Source: CBDCKR01 sp964572045
GTDB taxonomy: Bacteria; Gemmatimonadota; Gemmatimonadetes; Longimicrobiales; Gaopeijiaceae
Assembly: GCA_964572045.1 (NCBI GenBank)
Contig: CAZNEI010000003.1
Coordinates: 1-64,000, forward strand
Reading direction: 5' to 3'
DNA: 64,000 bases
Shown here piece by piece: positions 26,430-34,682 of this stretch. Numbering within the stretch: the stretch's first letter is position 1; the number at the start of each line of letters is the position of its first letter. Position numbers and translations under genes: made by a program. Below the pieces are notes generated by a model, which was given only the letters and a program-made list of their open reading frames with translations, did no database searches and was not told the origin of the DNA.

Positions 26430-27344
26430 TCAACGCTCGCGTTCCACCACATAGCGGGCCAGAGCGCCGAGCTCGGGCGATTCGATCACGGCGCTCCGAA
26501 GGGCCTCGAGAGCCTCGTCGACGAGAATCCGGGCGCGCCGGAGCGCCGCCTCCACACCGTAGAGCGATACGTAGGTGCTCTTCTGCAGCTGCTCGTCGCT
26601 GGGGTTCTTGCCCAGCTCGCTGGACGAGGCGGTGCCGTCCAGGACATCGTCGGTGATCTGGAACGCCAGCCCGACCGACCGGCCGTAGCTGCGGAGTCCG
26701 GCCAGCTCCCCGGGCGAAGCACCGGCCGCCAGTCCCCCGATCACCAAGGACGCGGTCAGGAGAGCGCCGGTCTTCATCCGGTGCAACTCGTCGAGCTCGT
26801 CGGGTTCGAGCGCCCGGCCCTCCGCCAACAGATCCAGGTACTGTCCGCCCACCATGCCCCCGCCGCCTGCGGCGCGCGTGAGCTCCCCGACGATCGCCGT
26901 CGCCGTCTGGTCACCGCACCCCAGGGCGCGGGCGGCCCGATGGGCTTGCAGGCATGCCGCCGGAATGAGGGCCAGTCCGGCGCGGACGGTGGCCTCCTCC
27001 CCGTAGAGCCTATGGGGCGTGGGCCGGCCTCGGCGGAGGTCTGCGTCGTCCATGCACGGGAGGTCGTCGTGCATGAGCGAGTATGCGTGGATCATCTCAA
27101 GCGCGGCCGCCAGATCGTAGGCGGCAGCCCGGCGCGTCCCTCGGCAGGCGCGGTAGGCCGCGATGCAGAGGATCGGCCTGAGCCTCTTTCCGCCCGTCAT
27201 GACGGCGTGTCGGCCCGTCTCGGCGAGAGTCGGCGCGAGGAAGTCACCGAGAGGGACCAGGCAACGTTCGAGGGCGCCCTCCACCGCCTCTCTCTCCCGC
27301 AGAAGGAACGCGCGGAGGTCCAGGGGCGGGCCGTCGTCCCTCAC
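26430..27344 (-). CDS. ispA: Polyprenyl (farnesyl/geranylgeranyl) diphosphate synthase
   Basis: This 304-residue trans-prenyltransferase condenses isopentenyl diphosphate with allylic diphosphates. The first Asp-rich motif is DDLPCMDDADLRRGRPT, preceded by MTGGKRLRPIL. The second is FQITDDVLDGTASSSELGK. The six-residue spacing DDxxxxD with small residues upstream fits IspA-type farnesyl diphosphate synthases; C20 products are also possible. The GTG start at 27344 overlaps the xseB stop (GTGA). A 131-bp gap separates it from the dxs remnant. Confidence 0.92.
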   Translation of the reverse strand: MRDDGPPLDLRAFLLREREAVEGALERCLVPLGDFLAPTLAETGRHAVMTGGKRLRPILCIAAYRACRGTRRAAAYDLAAALEMIHAYSLMHDDLPCMDDADLRRGRPTPHRLYGEEATVRAGLALIPAACLQAHRAARALGCGDQTATAIVGELTRAAGGGGMVGGQYLDLLAEGRALEPDELDELHRMKTGALLTASLVIGGLAAGASPGELAGLRSYGRSVGLAFQITDDVLDGTASSSELGKNPSDEQLQKSTYVSLYGVEAALRRARILVDEALEALRSAVIESPELGALARYVVERER

Positions 27345-27610
27345 CCCGGCTCCTCCGCGAGCGGGCGGGTGAGAAGGCCGTCCGCCGGGCCCAGGAGCTC
27401 CTCGACCCTCAGCTCCGCGGTTCTCAGGATCTGCTCCGCCCGCCGCACGTGCTCCACCCCCTCCTCGAACAGGGAAAGTGCGGATTCGAGCTCCAGATCG
27501 TCCGCTTCGAGCCTTCGCACGATCTCTTCGAGGCGGCCGAGCCGGTCCTGCAAGGAGGGAGCGTCTCCCTCTGCGGTCGGATCGGGCGCGCCGTCGTTCG
27601 CGGGTCTCAC
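27341..27610 (-). CDS. xseB: Exodeoxyribonuclease VII small subunit
   Basis: This 89-residue helical protein has the family core RLGRLEEIVRRLEADDLELESALSLFEEG followed by a second helix (in pieces). It is the small subunit bound to the XseA C-terminal coiled coil. GTG 27610 has GGAGG 8 bases upstream. It lies between xseA and ispA, 41 bp after the xseA stop. Confidence 0.92.
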   Translation of the reverse strand: MRPANDGAPDPTAEGDAPSLQDRLGRLEEIVRRLEADDLELESALSLFEEGVEHVRRAEQILRTAELRVEELLGPADGLLTRPLAEEPG

Positions 27611-27651
27611 GATGAATCACCTCCTGCGGCTTGGTGTCCGCCGGCCCGTCA

Positions 27652-28869
27652 TCACGAAGGTCCGGCGCCCTCCTCTCCCCTCGTCAGCGCCTCGCAGGGC
27701 ACCGATCCGTCGGAGACTCGGAGCGAGAAACGCCGGCCGGGGGGCAGTTCGGCGGTCGTTCTGAGCACCCGGCCCGCGGCGTCCTGCGGCAGTGCGTATC
27801 CCCGCCTCAGGGTGGCCAAGGGCGAGAGGACGTCCATTCTGCCGGCCGCCTGGGCGAGGCGCGCCGCTTGGAGCGCGAAGCAGCGGCGGACGGCGGCCTC
27901 CATCCGGTCACCCGATCGGTCCAGCACTTCCCTACGGGGTCGTGTGAGCACGGACGCGGAGCGGCGGAGCCGGTCGCCGCGGAGCGCCAGGGCCTCGCGA
28001 TGCCTGAGGGCCGCCCTCCTCAGCGCCAGGCTCGTGCGCTTTCTGATGTCGGCGAGAACCTCGCCCAAGCGTGCCCCGTCCCCGACAGCGGCCTCGGCTC
28101 CGAGGGAAGGGGTGGCAGCCCGGTGGTCTGCCGCCAGATCCGCGATCGTGACGTCCACTTCGTGACCGACCGCCGAGATCACGGGTACGCCACAGTCGGC
28201 GATCGCCCGTGCGACCTCCTCCTCGTTGAAGGCCCAGAGATCCTCCAGCGAGCCTCCACCCCGTGCGACGATCAACACGTCGACGGTCCCGCTCCCGCCC
28301 AGGGCCGCGACCGCGTCGGCGATCTCGGTCCAGGCCCCCTCGCCCTGCACGCGCGTCCCGCGTACGACGACCCGGGTCCAGGGAGCCCGCCGCCGGATCA
28401 CGGCGAGGATGTCGTGGAGAGCCGCGCCGCCCAGCGAGGTGACGATCCCCACGGCCCTCGGAAACGGCGGCAACGGGCGCTTCCGCTCGCGGGCCAGGAG
28501 ACCCTCGGCCTCGAGTCTCGCCCGAACGCGCTCGAAGGCCAGACGCCACAGCCCCTCCGCGCCTTCGGCCTCGAGCCGGCGTACGATGAGCTGATACTCC
28601 CCCTTCGCCTCGTAGATCGAGAGCCTGCCGAAGACCCGGACGCTCATGCCCTGTTCGGGATCGGCGGGGAGCGTGGCGGCTTCGGTGCGGAACATGGCGC
28701 ATCGAAGCTGCGCGCGATCATCCTTCAGCGTGAAATAGCAGTGCCCGGACCGGGCCCTCGTCCAGTTGCCCAGCTCACCCGACACCCAGAGGCTCTCGAT
28801 CGTGTCCTCGAGCAGGCGTCGCGCCGCCCGGTTGACCCGGGAAACGCTCCAGGCACGGGGGGCCGTCAT
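27652..28869 (-). CDS. xseA: Exodeoxyribonuclease VII large subunit
   Basis: This 405-residue nuclease has an N-terminal OB domain (SVSRVNRAARRLLED, LWVSGELGNWTRARSGHCYFTLKD). The catalytic domain (about 115-310) carries VGIVTSLGGAALHDILAVIRRR, LIVARGGGSLEDLWAFNEE and VISAVGHEVDVTIADLAAD. A coiled-coil tail follows (all in pieces). It degrades single-stranded DNA together with XseB. ATG 28869 is 27 bp after the folD stop. Confidence 0.95.
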   Translation of the reverse strand: MTAPRAWSVSRVNRAARRLLEDTIESLWVSGELGNWTRARSGHCYFTLKDDRAQLRCAMFRTEAATLPADPEQGMSVRVFGRLSIYEAKGEYQLIVRRLEAEGAEGLWRLAFERVRARLEAEGLLARERKRPLPPFPRAVGIVTSLGGAALHDILAVIRRRAPWTRVVVRGTRVQGEGAWTEIADAVAALGGSGTVDVLIVARGGGSLEDLWAFNEEEVARAIADCGVPVISAVGHEVDVTIADLAADHRAATPSLGAEAAVGDGARLGEVLADIRKRTSLALRRAALRHREALALRGDRLRRSASVLTRPRREVLDRSGDRMEAAVRRCFALQAARLAQAAGRMDVLSPLATLRRGYALPQDAAGRVLRTTAELPPGRRFSLRVSDGSVPCEALTRGEEGAGPS

Positions 28870-28896
28870 GCGGCGGTCATCACCTCGCGAGACCCC

Positions 28897-29799
28897 TCAG
28901 GCCGCACGACCGTTGCGATGCGTCGACCGCACCGCCGAAGCCACGGTGTTGGAGAGCAGCATGGCGATCGTCATGGGGCCCACACCGCCCGGTACGGGGC
29001 TGATCGCTGATGCCACCTCCTTCGCCTCCTCGAAGGCCACGTCGCCCACGAGACGATAGCCGCGCTCGCGGCTGGGATCGTCGACGCGGTTCACGCCCAC
29101 GTCGATCACCACGGCCCCGGGCTTCACCATGTCACCGCCGATGAACTCGGGACTCCCGATCGCGGCGATCAGGATGTCGCCTTGCCGGGTAATGGCGCCC
29201 AGGTCGGCCGTGCGGCTGTGTGCCACGGTCACGGTCGCATTGCCGCCCTTCGCCTTGCGCAAGAGAAGGGAGGCCATGGGCCGTCCGACGATGTTGGACC
29301 GTCCCACGACCACGGCGTGCTTGCCCGAGGGATCGTGCCCGCTACGCACGAGCATCTCGATCACGCCTCTCGGCGTGCACGGCGCGAGCACGTCGAGGTC
29401 ACCCGTAGCCAGCCGCCCCACGTTGATGGGATGGAATCCGTCCACGTCCTTCTCGGGATCGACGGCGAGGAGGACCTTCGACTCGTCGACCTGATCGGGA
29501 AGCGGCAGCTGCACGAGGATCCCGTGGACCTCGGGATCGGCGTTCAGCCCGGCGACGACGCCGAGCAGCTCGTCCTCTTCCACCTCGGCGGGAAGCGAGA
29601 TCTGGCGGGAGAAGATCCCCGCCTTCGTGGCCGCCTTGTTCTTCATCCCGACGTAGACCTGGCTGGCCGGGTCCTCGCCGGCGAGCACGACGGCGAGCCC
29701 CGGCGTGAGCCCCGAAGCCTTCAACTCTCCGACCCTCTCTTCGATCTCTTCCCGGATCGATGCTGCGATTTCGGTGCCCGAGATGACGTCAGCCGACAT
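28897..29799 (-). CDS. folD: Methylenetetrahydrofolate dehydrogenase / methenyl-THF cyclohydrolase
   Basis: This 300-residue bifunctional enzyme interconverts 5,10-methylene-, methenyl- and 10-formyl-THF. Conserved blocks are SQVYVGMKNKAATKAGI (with the catalytic Lys), GILVQLPLP, DVDGFHPINVGRL, PCTPRGVIEML, VVGRSNIVGRP and the C-terminal PVPGGVGPMTIAMLL. ATG 29799 has GGAGGAG upstream at good spacing; 20 further codons in frame are basic and non-conserved. It lies 79 bp downstream of rny in the same transcription direction. Confidence 0.96.
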   Translation of the reverse strand: MSADVISGTEIAASIREEIEERVGELKASGLTPGLAVVLAGEDPASQVYVGMKNKAATKAGIFSRQISLPAEVEEDELLGVVAGLNADPEVHGILVQLPLPDQVDESKVLLAVDPEKDVDGFHPINVGRLATGDLDVLAPCTPRGVIEMLVRSGHDPSGKHAVVVGRSNIVGRPMASLLLRKAKGGNATVTVAHSRTADLGAITRQGDILIAAIGSPEFIGGDMVKPGAVVIDVGVNRVDDPSRERGYRLVGDVAFEEAKEVASAISPVPGGVGPMTIAMLLSNTVASAVRSTHRNGRAA

Positions 29800-29878
29800 G
29801 CGTTCTCCTCCGTTCCGTCCCATTCCGGGCCGCCGGTAGCGCCCGATCCGGTGTCCCACGGTCTTGGGGCCGGTCGTC

Positions 29879-31447
29879 CTAGCGCGCGAACTCGACGGCG
29901 CGCGTCTCGCGGATGACCACGACCTTGATGCGGCCCGGGTACTGAAGCTCGCCTTCGATGCGCCGCGCCACAGCCTCCGAGATCCGAGCCATCTCGCTGT
30001 CCGAGACCTTGTCGGGCTCGACCATGACGCGGATGGCGCGCCCTGCCTCGATGGCGAAGCAACGCTCGACGCCCGGGTGCTCCATGGCCAGCTCCTCGAG
30101 CTTCTCCAGGCGCTTCACGTACCCCTCGAACATCTCCCGCCTCGCCCCGGGCCGCGAGCCGGAGATCGCATCGGCCGCCGACACCAGGAACGTCTCCGCA
30201 AAGTGGTGGGGCTCCTCGTCGTGGTGCGCCCGGATCGCGTTCAGCACGATCTCCGACTCGCCGTGCTTCCTGCAGAGCCGGTGGCCGAGCTCCACATGAG
30301 TGCCCTCCTGCTCGTGCGTCAGGCCCTTTCCGATGTCGTGAAGCAGGCCCGCACGCTTGCTGGCCTGCACGTCGAGCCCCATCTCGGCCGCCATGCTCCC
30401 GGCGAGCAGCGCCACTTCCCTGGCGTGCTGGAGCTGGTTCTGGCCGTAGGAGGTCCTGAACTTCAGCCGTCCAAGAACCTTTACGATTTCCGTCTTGACG
30501 TTGTGGATTCCAAGCTCGTAGAGAACCTCCTCGGCCGCCTCGACCATCGACCGCTCCACCTCGCCCCGGCTCTTCGCCACCGTTTCCTCGATGCGGCCAG
30601 GGTGGATCCGGCCGTCGTCGACGAGGCTCTGGAGGGCGATCCGGGCGACCTCCCGCCGAACGGGGTCGAAGCCCGAGAGAACGACGGCCTCGGGGGTGTC
30701 GTCGACGATGACGTCGATCCCGGTGGCCTGCTCGAAGGAGCGGATGTTGCGTCCCTCGCGGCCGATGATGCGACCCTTCATCTCATCGGAGGGGAGCTGC
30801 ACGACGGAGACGGTGGTCGCCGCAGTCTGTTCGGCCGCCATGCGTTGAATCGCAAGGCCCAGGATCTTCTTCGACTCGCGCTCCGCGTTGCGCTGCGCCT
30901 CTTCCTTGATCTCTCGCAGGTCGTTGGCGGCCTCGGCCCTGGCTTCGTCCTTCAGATCTTCGATGAGCTGTTGTTTGGCTTCGTCCGCCGTTGTCCCTGC
31001 GAGAGCCTCGAGCTTCGAGCGGACCGCGGACCACGCGCGGCTCAGCTCCCGGCCCTGCTCGGCCAACTCCGCCGCCCGCTCGTCGAGCTCCCCGACACGC
31101 ACCTCGTGCAGGGCCTCTTTCTCGTGCAGGGCCTCGAACCTTCGGCCTTGAGACTCCGCGCGCGCGAGCAAGCGCCGCTTGGCGCGGTCGATGCTTACCC
31201 GCTCTCTCTTCTCCCTCTGCTCCCACGCCTCTCGGAGCCGGAAGGCTTCCTCCCGGCCTTCGAGCTCCCCGGAGGTGCGCAGGCGCTCCGCCTCTTCGTG
31301 GGCGCGGGCCAGGATACGGGAGGCTTCGTCCTCCGAAGCCGCGCGTGCCTTCCTCCGACGCGACTCCTCCACCAAGCCCCGTCCAGCGTAACCGGCGGCT
31401 CCCAGCAGCAAGGCTACGGCCGCCAGCCCGACAACCAGCGGGTCCAT
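29879..31447 (-). CDS. rny: Ribonuclease Y
   Basis: This 522-residue membrane-anchored endoribonuclease initiates mRNA decay. It has an N-terminal transmembrane helix (about 3-20), a long Glu/Arg-rich coiled coil (about 25-200), a KH domain with GRIIGREGRNIRSFE, and an HD domain with AGLLHDIGKGLTH and NAIRAHHDEEP. ATG 31447 has GGAG 8 bases upstream; this GGAG can pair with a sequence just past zapA (see the structured RNA). Confidence 0.95.
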   Translation of the reverse strand: MDPLVVGLAAVALLLGAAGYAGRGLVEESRRRKARAASEDEASRILARAHEEAERLRTSGELEGREEAFRLREAWEQREKRERVSIDRAKRRLLARAESQGRRFEALHEKEALHEVRVGELDERAAELAEQGRELSRAWSAVRSKLEALAGTTADEAKQQLIEDLKDEARAEAANDLREIKEEAQRNAERESKKILGLAIQRMAAEQTAATTVSVVQLPSDEMKGRIIGREGRNIRSFEQATGIDVIVDDTPEAVVLSGFDPVRREVARIALQSLVDDGRIHPGRIEETVAKSRGEVERSMVEAAEEVLYELGIHNVKTEIVKVLGRLKFRTSYGQNQLQHAREVALLAGSMAAEMGLDVQASKRAGLLHDIGKGLTHEQEGTHVELGHRLCRKHGESEIVLNAIRAHHDEEPHHFAETFLVSAADAISGSRPGARREMFEGYVKRLEKLEELAMEHPGVERCFAIEAGRAIRVMVEPDKVSDSEMARISEAVARRIEGELQYPGRIKVVVIRETRAVEFAR

Positions 31448-31454
31448 TTATCGG

Positions 31455-31609
31455 CTCCGAAGATCAGACGCCCCGCCATGGGGGCATCTGCGTGGTAGGC
31501 GTTTCGTTTGACCGGGGACAAATAGGATTCCGGCGCGGGGCCACGCAAGTTCGGGCATCGTCGCGCCGCGTGATCCCGTCATCGGGACCGAGGTGCCCGA
31601 GATTCGGAA
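31455..31609 (-). ncRNA. Structured RNA candidate between zapA and rny (6S-like position or rny leader)
   Basis: The 166-bp zapA-rny spacer can form nested helices on the minus strand. A closing stem UUCCGAA/UUCGGAG (31603-31609 with 31455-31461) hides the rny Shine-Dalgarno. UCGGGCA/UGCCCGA (31594-31600 with 31551-31557) encloses GGUCCCG-AUGA-CGGGAUC (31572-31589). UGCGUGG/CCACGCA pairs 31541-31547 with 31489-31495. A 10-bp hairpin CAGAUGCCCC/GGGGCGUCUG occupies 31465-31490 and overlaps the previous stem by two bases. 6S RNA genes often lie next to zapA, but this branched fold is not the single long 6S hairpin, so a 5' leader of rny is equally possible. Confidence 0.38.
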
Positions 31610-31613
31610 GAGC

Positions 31614-31910
31614 TCACTCGGCCGAGACCGCGCGCTCCAGCCGCTCGGCAAGCCGGTCGATTCGCGACCCCAGATCGAGATTCCTCTTCTCGAAATCGTC
31701 GTGCGCCTGGAAGAGTTCGTCGGTAACGGAGAGAGCAGCGAGGATCGCCGCCTTGTGGTTCTCGAGGAGACCCACCTGCTCCTTGACGGCCTGGATCCTC
31801 TGATCCACGTACCGCGCACAGCGCATCGTGTATTCCGGATCGGCGGTCGAGCGGATCGTGTGCTCTTCGCCGGCGATCCTGACCGTCACCGACTCCTTTG
31901 GAGCGCTCAC
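31614..31910 (-). CDS. zapA: Cell division protein ZapA
   Basis: This 98-residue protein bundles FtsZ filaments at the division ring. It has the family N-terminal domain VTVRIAGEEHTIRSTADPEY..RYVDQRI and a C-terminal coiled coil (LLENHKAAILAALSVTDELF.., LGSRIDRLAERLERA). The GTG start at 31910 overlaps the stop of the preceding coiled-coil gene (GTGA). It lies downstream of pheT and upstream of rny, a common arrangement. Confidence 0.9.
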   Translation of the reverse strand: MSAPKESVTVRIAGEEHTIRSTADPEYTMRCARYVDQRIQAVKEQVGLLENHKAAILAALSVTDELFQAHDDFEKRNLDLGSRIDRLAERLERAVSAE

Positions 31911-32221
31911 CTCTGATCCTCCAAGAATCTGATCCTCGCCAGGAGGCGTTCGACGCCCTCTCTGCCCTCCTTCAGTCGGGCTCGGAGTTCGGCGCCTTCC
32001 TGCTCCAGGATGTCCATACGCTCGACCATATCGCTCGGGCTCAGCTCTCCCGACGTCACGCCCCGGATCATCCCCTCCAACTCCTCGCGCCGGTCCCGCG
32101 TCCGCGCCAATTCCCGGCGGAGCCCGTCGACCCGATCCCCGGCCTGGGAGATGGCGTTCTCCAGCCGCTGGAGGGCATCGGCCGGGGTGACGCCCCGGTC
32201 CTTAGAGGCGTTGTTCGACAC
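31907..32221 (-). CDS. Small coiled-coil protein encoded between pheT and zapA
   Basis: This 104-residue protein is predicted to be almost entirely helical with heptad repeats (ALQRLENAISQAGDRVDGLRREL, RDRREELEGMI, MDILEQEGAELRARLKEGREG in pieces). It has no signal peptide or membrane segment. The GTG start at 32221 lies inside the 3' end of pheT (20-bp overlap), and the stop overlaps zapA. This tight coupling points to a partner of ZapA, perhaps a ZapB-like or division-ring coiled coil, but there is no sequence proof. Confidence 0.65.
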   Translation of the reverse strand: MSNNASKDRGVTPADALQRLENAISQAGDRVDGLRRELARTRDRREELEGMIRGVTSGELSPSDMVERMDILEQEGAELRARLKEGREGVERLLARIRFLEDQR

Positions 32222-34682
32222 CGAGGTCCTCCCGAAGCCTACGTACGACCTTATCGACCACCCGGTCCACCTCCTTGTCCGTCAGCGTGCGGTCCCACGC
32301 CTGGAGGCGCAGGCGAAACGCGAGCGAGCGCATCCCCTCACCGACCCCTGCACCCCGGTACATGTCGAAGATTGTGACCGAGTCGAGAAGTGCGCCACCG
32401 CACCTCTGTATGAACGCTCGCACCCTCGCGGCGGAGAGGTGGGCCGGCACGAGGAGCGCCAGGTCCCGATCCACCCACGGAAACTGCGGGAGGGGCCGGA
32501 AGGCGCGGCCGCGGTCGAGCCGGGGCTTGCGCGGGAGCCGAAGCTCCATGGCCCACACCGGTCCGGCCCAGGCGGGAGCATCGATGCGGTCGGGTCGCAC
32601 CTGCCCGGCCGCCCCGATCGCCCGACCCGACGAGAGAGAGAGGACGATGGCGCACGAGGATACGAGCAGCCGGCCGTCGGGGGCCACTCGATCCTCTCCC
32701 CCCTCGGTCCGCGGGCCTTCGGACGATCCGCCTCCGGGGCCGGGGCCGCCCTCGTTCATCACCGACGTCGCGACCGAACCCTCCCAGCCCGAGTCGGCCA
32801 CCGTATCCTCGACAAGCCCCTTGAGAGTCCAGAAATCGACCGGCCGGCCGCCCTCGGACCAATGGCCGGGGCCCTCTCGGCCCGTCACCACGAGCGCCAC
32901 ATGAAGATCTTCGTGGGGCGGATCGCCTGGGGCGGCCCGACGAAAGACGGTCCCTATCTCGAAGAGGCGTACGTCGCGGGCGCCTCGGGCGAAGTTGTAC
33001 TCGACGCACCGGAGAAGGCCGGACAGCAGGGCGGTCCGTAGGTGGCTGTCCTCGCTCGAGACGGGGTTGCTGATCTCGACGTCGCCCTCGGACTCGGGGG
33101 CGAAGGCGGGATTCGTGGCCTCCAACAGCCCGGCTCCCGCAAGCGAACGCCGCAGTCGGTCTTCGAGCCCGAAGATCGGATCGTCGGGCACCGTGGTCAG
33201 CCGGCTCGGGCCAAGCTCGTCGGGGAATCGGTCGTACCCGTAGGTGCGGGCGATCTCCTCGATGAGGTCGATCTCACGCGTCACGTCGTAGCTGCGATAG
33301 CCCGGCACCGTGACGACGGCGACCGCCTCACCGTCCGCCATTACACCGAATCCCAGCGGCGCGAGCAAGCGCTCGATCTCCTCGGACGCGATCTCGACGC
33401 CCAGCACGTGCTTCACGCGGGCGAGGCGGAGCTTCAGGGAATAGGGCTTCCACGGTCGCGGGAGGACCTCCAACACCGGTCCGTCGACCCTCCCTCCCGC
33501 GGTCGCGAGGATCACCTCCAAAGCCCGTCTCACCGCCGGAAGGTGCCCTTCGGGGTCGACTCCCCTCTCGAACCTGTAGCTCGCGTCGGTGGAGATCCCG
33601 AGGGCGCGCCGGGTCCTGCGGATCTGCTTGGGCTCGAAGAGCGCGCATTCGAGGAGCACGTCCTTCGTCCCCGGCGTCACGGCCGAATGAATCCCGCCCA
33701 TGACGCCCGCGATGTCGTGGGGGGCGGAGGCGTCGCAGACCATGAGCATTTCGTCGCCGAACTCGTACTCCACACCGTCCAAGGTCTGCATCCGCTCCCC
33801 CGCCCTCGCCTTCCTGATGATCAGACGCGACCCGCCGAGCTCGTCCAGGTCGTAGGCGTGCATGGGGTTCCCCATCTCCAGCATCACGTAGTTCGTGGCA
33901 TCGACCACGTTGTTGATCGGCTGCTGTCCCACCGCCCTCAGCCGTTGCGCCAGCCACGTCGGAGAAGGTCCCACCTTGACGCCGCGAAGGATCACACCCA
34001 GGAACCGGTAGCAGAGTCCCGGCTCGTCGATGCGGATGCCGACCTCGGCGTGTGCGACCTCGAGCTCTCCGGTCCTGACCTGGAGATCGAGTTCCGGGGC
34101 TCCGGGGACGGGAGGCAGCTCGATGCCCCGCACGCCTCCGGGGGCTATTTCGCGGGCCACACCGACGTGCGACAGCAGGTCGGGGCGGTTCGACGTCACC
34201 TCCACGTCCAGGCGCACATCGTCCAGCGCCAACGCCTCGCTCAGGGGCTGCCCCAGCGCGGGCTCACCGGTCAAGAGCATGATGCCCGCCTGATCACGGC
34301 CCAGTGCCAGCTCCTTCTCCGAGCAGAGCATTCCGTTCGAGTACTCGCCACGGATCTTGGCGCGCCTGAGCCTCAGGTTACCGGGCAAAGTGACGCCCAC
34401 TCCCGCGAAGGGGTAATGGCCACCCTCCTGGATGACGGGGGCGCCGCAGACGACTTGGAGGGTCTGCGCGCCCGTGTTCACCTCGCAGAGCGAGAGGCGA
34501 TCCGCGTTGGGGTGTGGGCGCACGGACTCCACCCGGGCCACGACCACGCCTTCCAAGCCGGATCCCAGGCACTGTGCGCCCTCCACCGGCGCGCCTCGAA
34601 GGGCGAGTCGCTCCTCCACCTCCTCGACCGTCATGTCCAGATGCGGCACCAGGGACTCGAGCCACGCGAACGAGACGTTCAC
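32202..34682 (-). CDS. pheT: Phenylalanyl-tRNA synthetase beta subunit
   Basis: This 826-residue subunit has an N-terminal tRNA-binding EMAP-like domain (about 40-150, RPHPNADRLSLCEVNTG). The B3/B4 editing region follows (INNVVDATNYVMLEMGNPMHAYDLD, TDASYRFERGVDP), then B5 (about 400-470) and the catalytic-like core (EIARTYGYDRFP, NPAFAPESEGDVEISNPVSSE). A C-terminal ferredoxin-like anticodon domain ends the protein (FPWVDRDLALLVP). A Gly/Glu-rich loop (GGPGPGGGSSEGPRTEGGEDR) appears to be a lineage insert. GTG 34682 overlaps the pheS stop. Confidence 0.96.
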   Translation of the reverse strand: MNVSFAWLESLVPHLDMTVEEVEERLALRGAPVEGAQCLGSGLEGVVVARVESVRPHPNADRLSLCEVNTGAQTLQVVCGAPVIQEGGHYPFAGVGVTLPGNLRLRRAKIRGEYSNGMLCSEKELALGRDQAGIMLLTGEPALGQPLSEALALDDVRLDVEVTSNRPDLLSHVGVAREIAPGGVRGIELPPVPGAPELDLQVRTGELEVAHAEVGIRIDEPGLCYRFLGVILRGVKVGPSPTWLAQRLRAVGQQPINNVVDATNYVMLEMGNPMHAYDLDELGGSRLIIRKARAGERMQTLDGVEYEFGDEMLMVCDASAPHDIAGVMGGIHSAVTPGTKDVLLECALFEPKQIRRTRRALGISTDASYRFERGVDPEGHLPAVRRALEVILATAGGRVDGPVLEVLPRPWKPYSLKLRLARVKHVLGVEIASEEIERLLAPLGFGVMADGEAVAVVTVPGYRSYDVTREIDLIEEIARTYGYDRFPDELGPSRLTTVPDDPIFGLEDRLRRSLAGAGLLEATNPAFAPESEGDVEISNPVSSEDSHLRTALLSGLLRCVEYNFARGARDVRLFEIGTVFRRAAPGDPPHEDLHVALVVTGREGPGHWSEGGRPVDFWTLKGLVEDTVADSGWEGSVATSVMNEGGPGPGGGSSEGPRTEGGEDRVAPDGRLLVSSCAIVLSLSSGRAIGAAGQVRPDRIDAPAWAGPVWAMELRLPRKPRLDRGRAFRPLPQFPWVDRDLALLVPAHLSAARVRAFIQRCGGALLDSVTIFDMYRGAGVGEGMRSLAFRLRLQAWDRTLTDKEVDRVVDKVVRRLREDLGVEQRL

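Noticed and set aside
31455..31609. Calling the zapA-rny spacer a 6S RNA outright.
   Set aside because: The predicted fold is branched and not the long bulged hairpin of 6S; position alone is insufficient.
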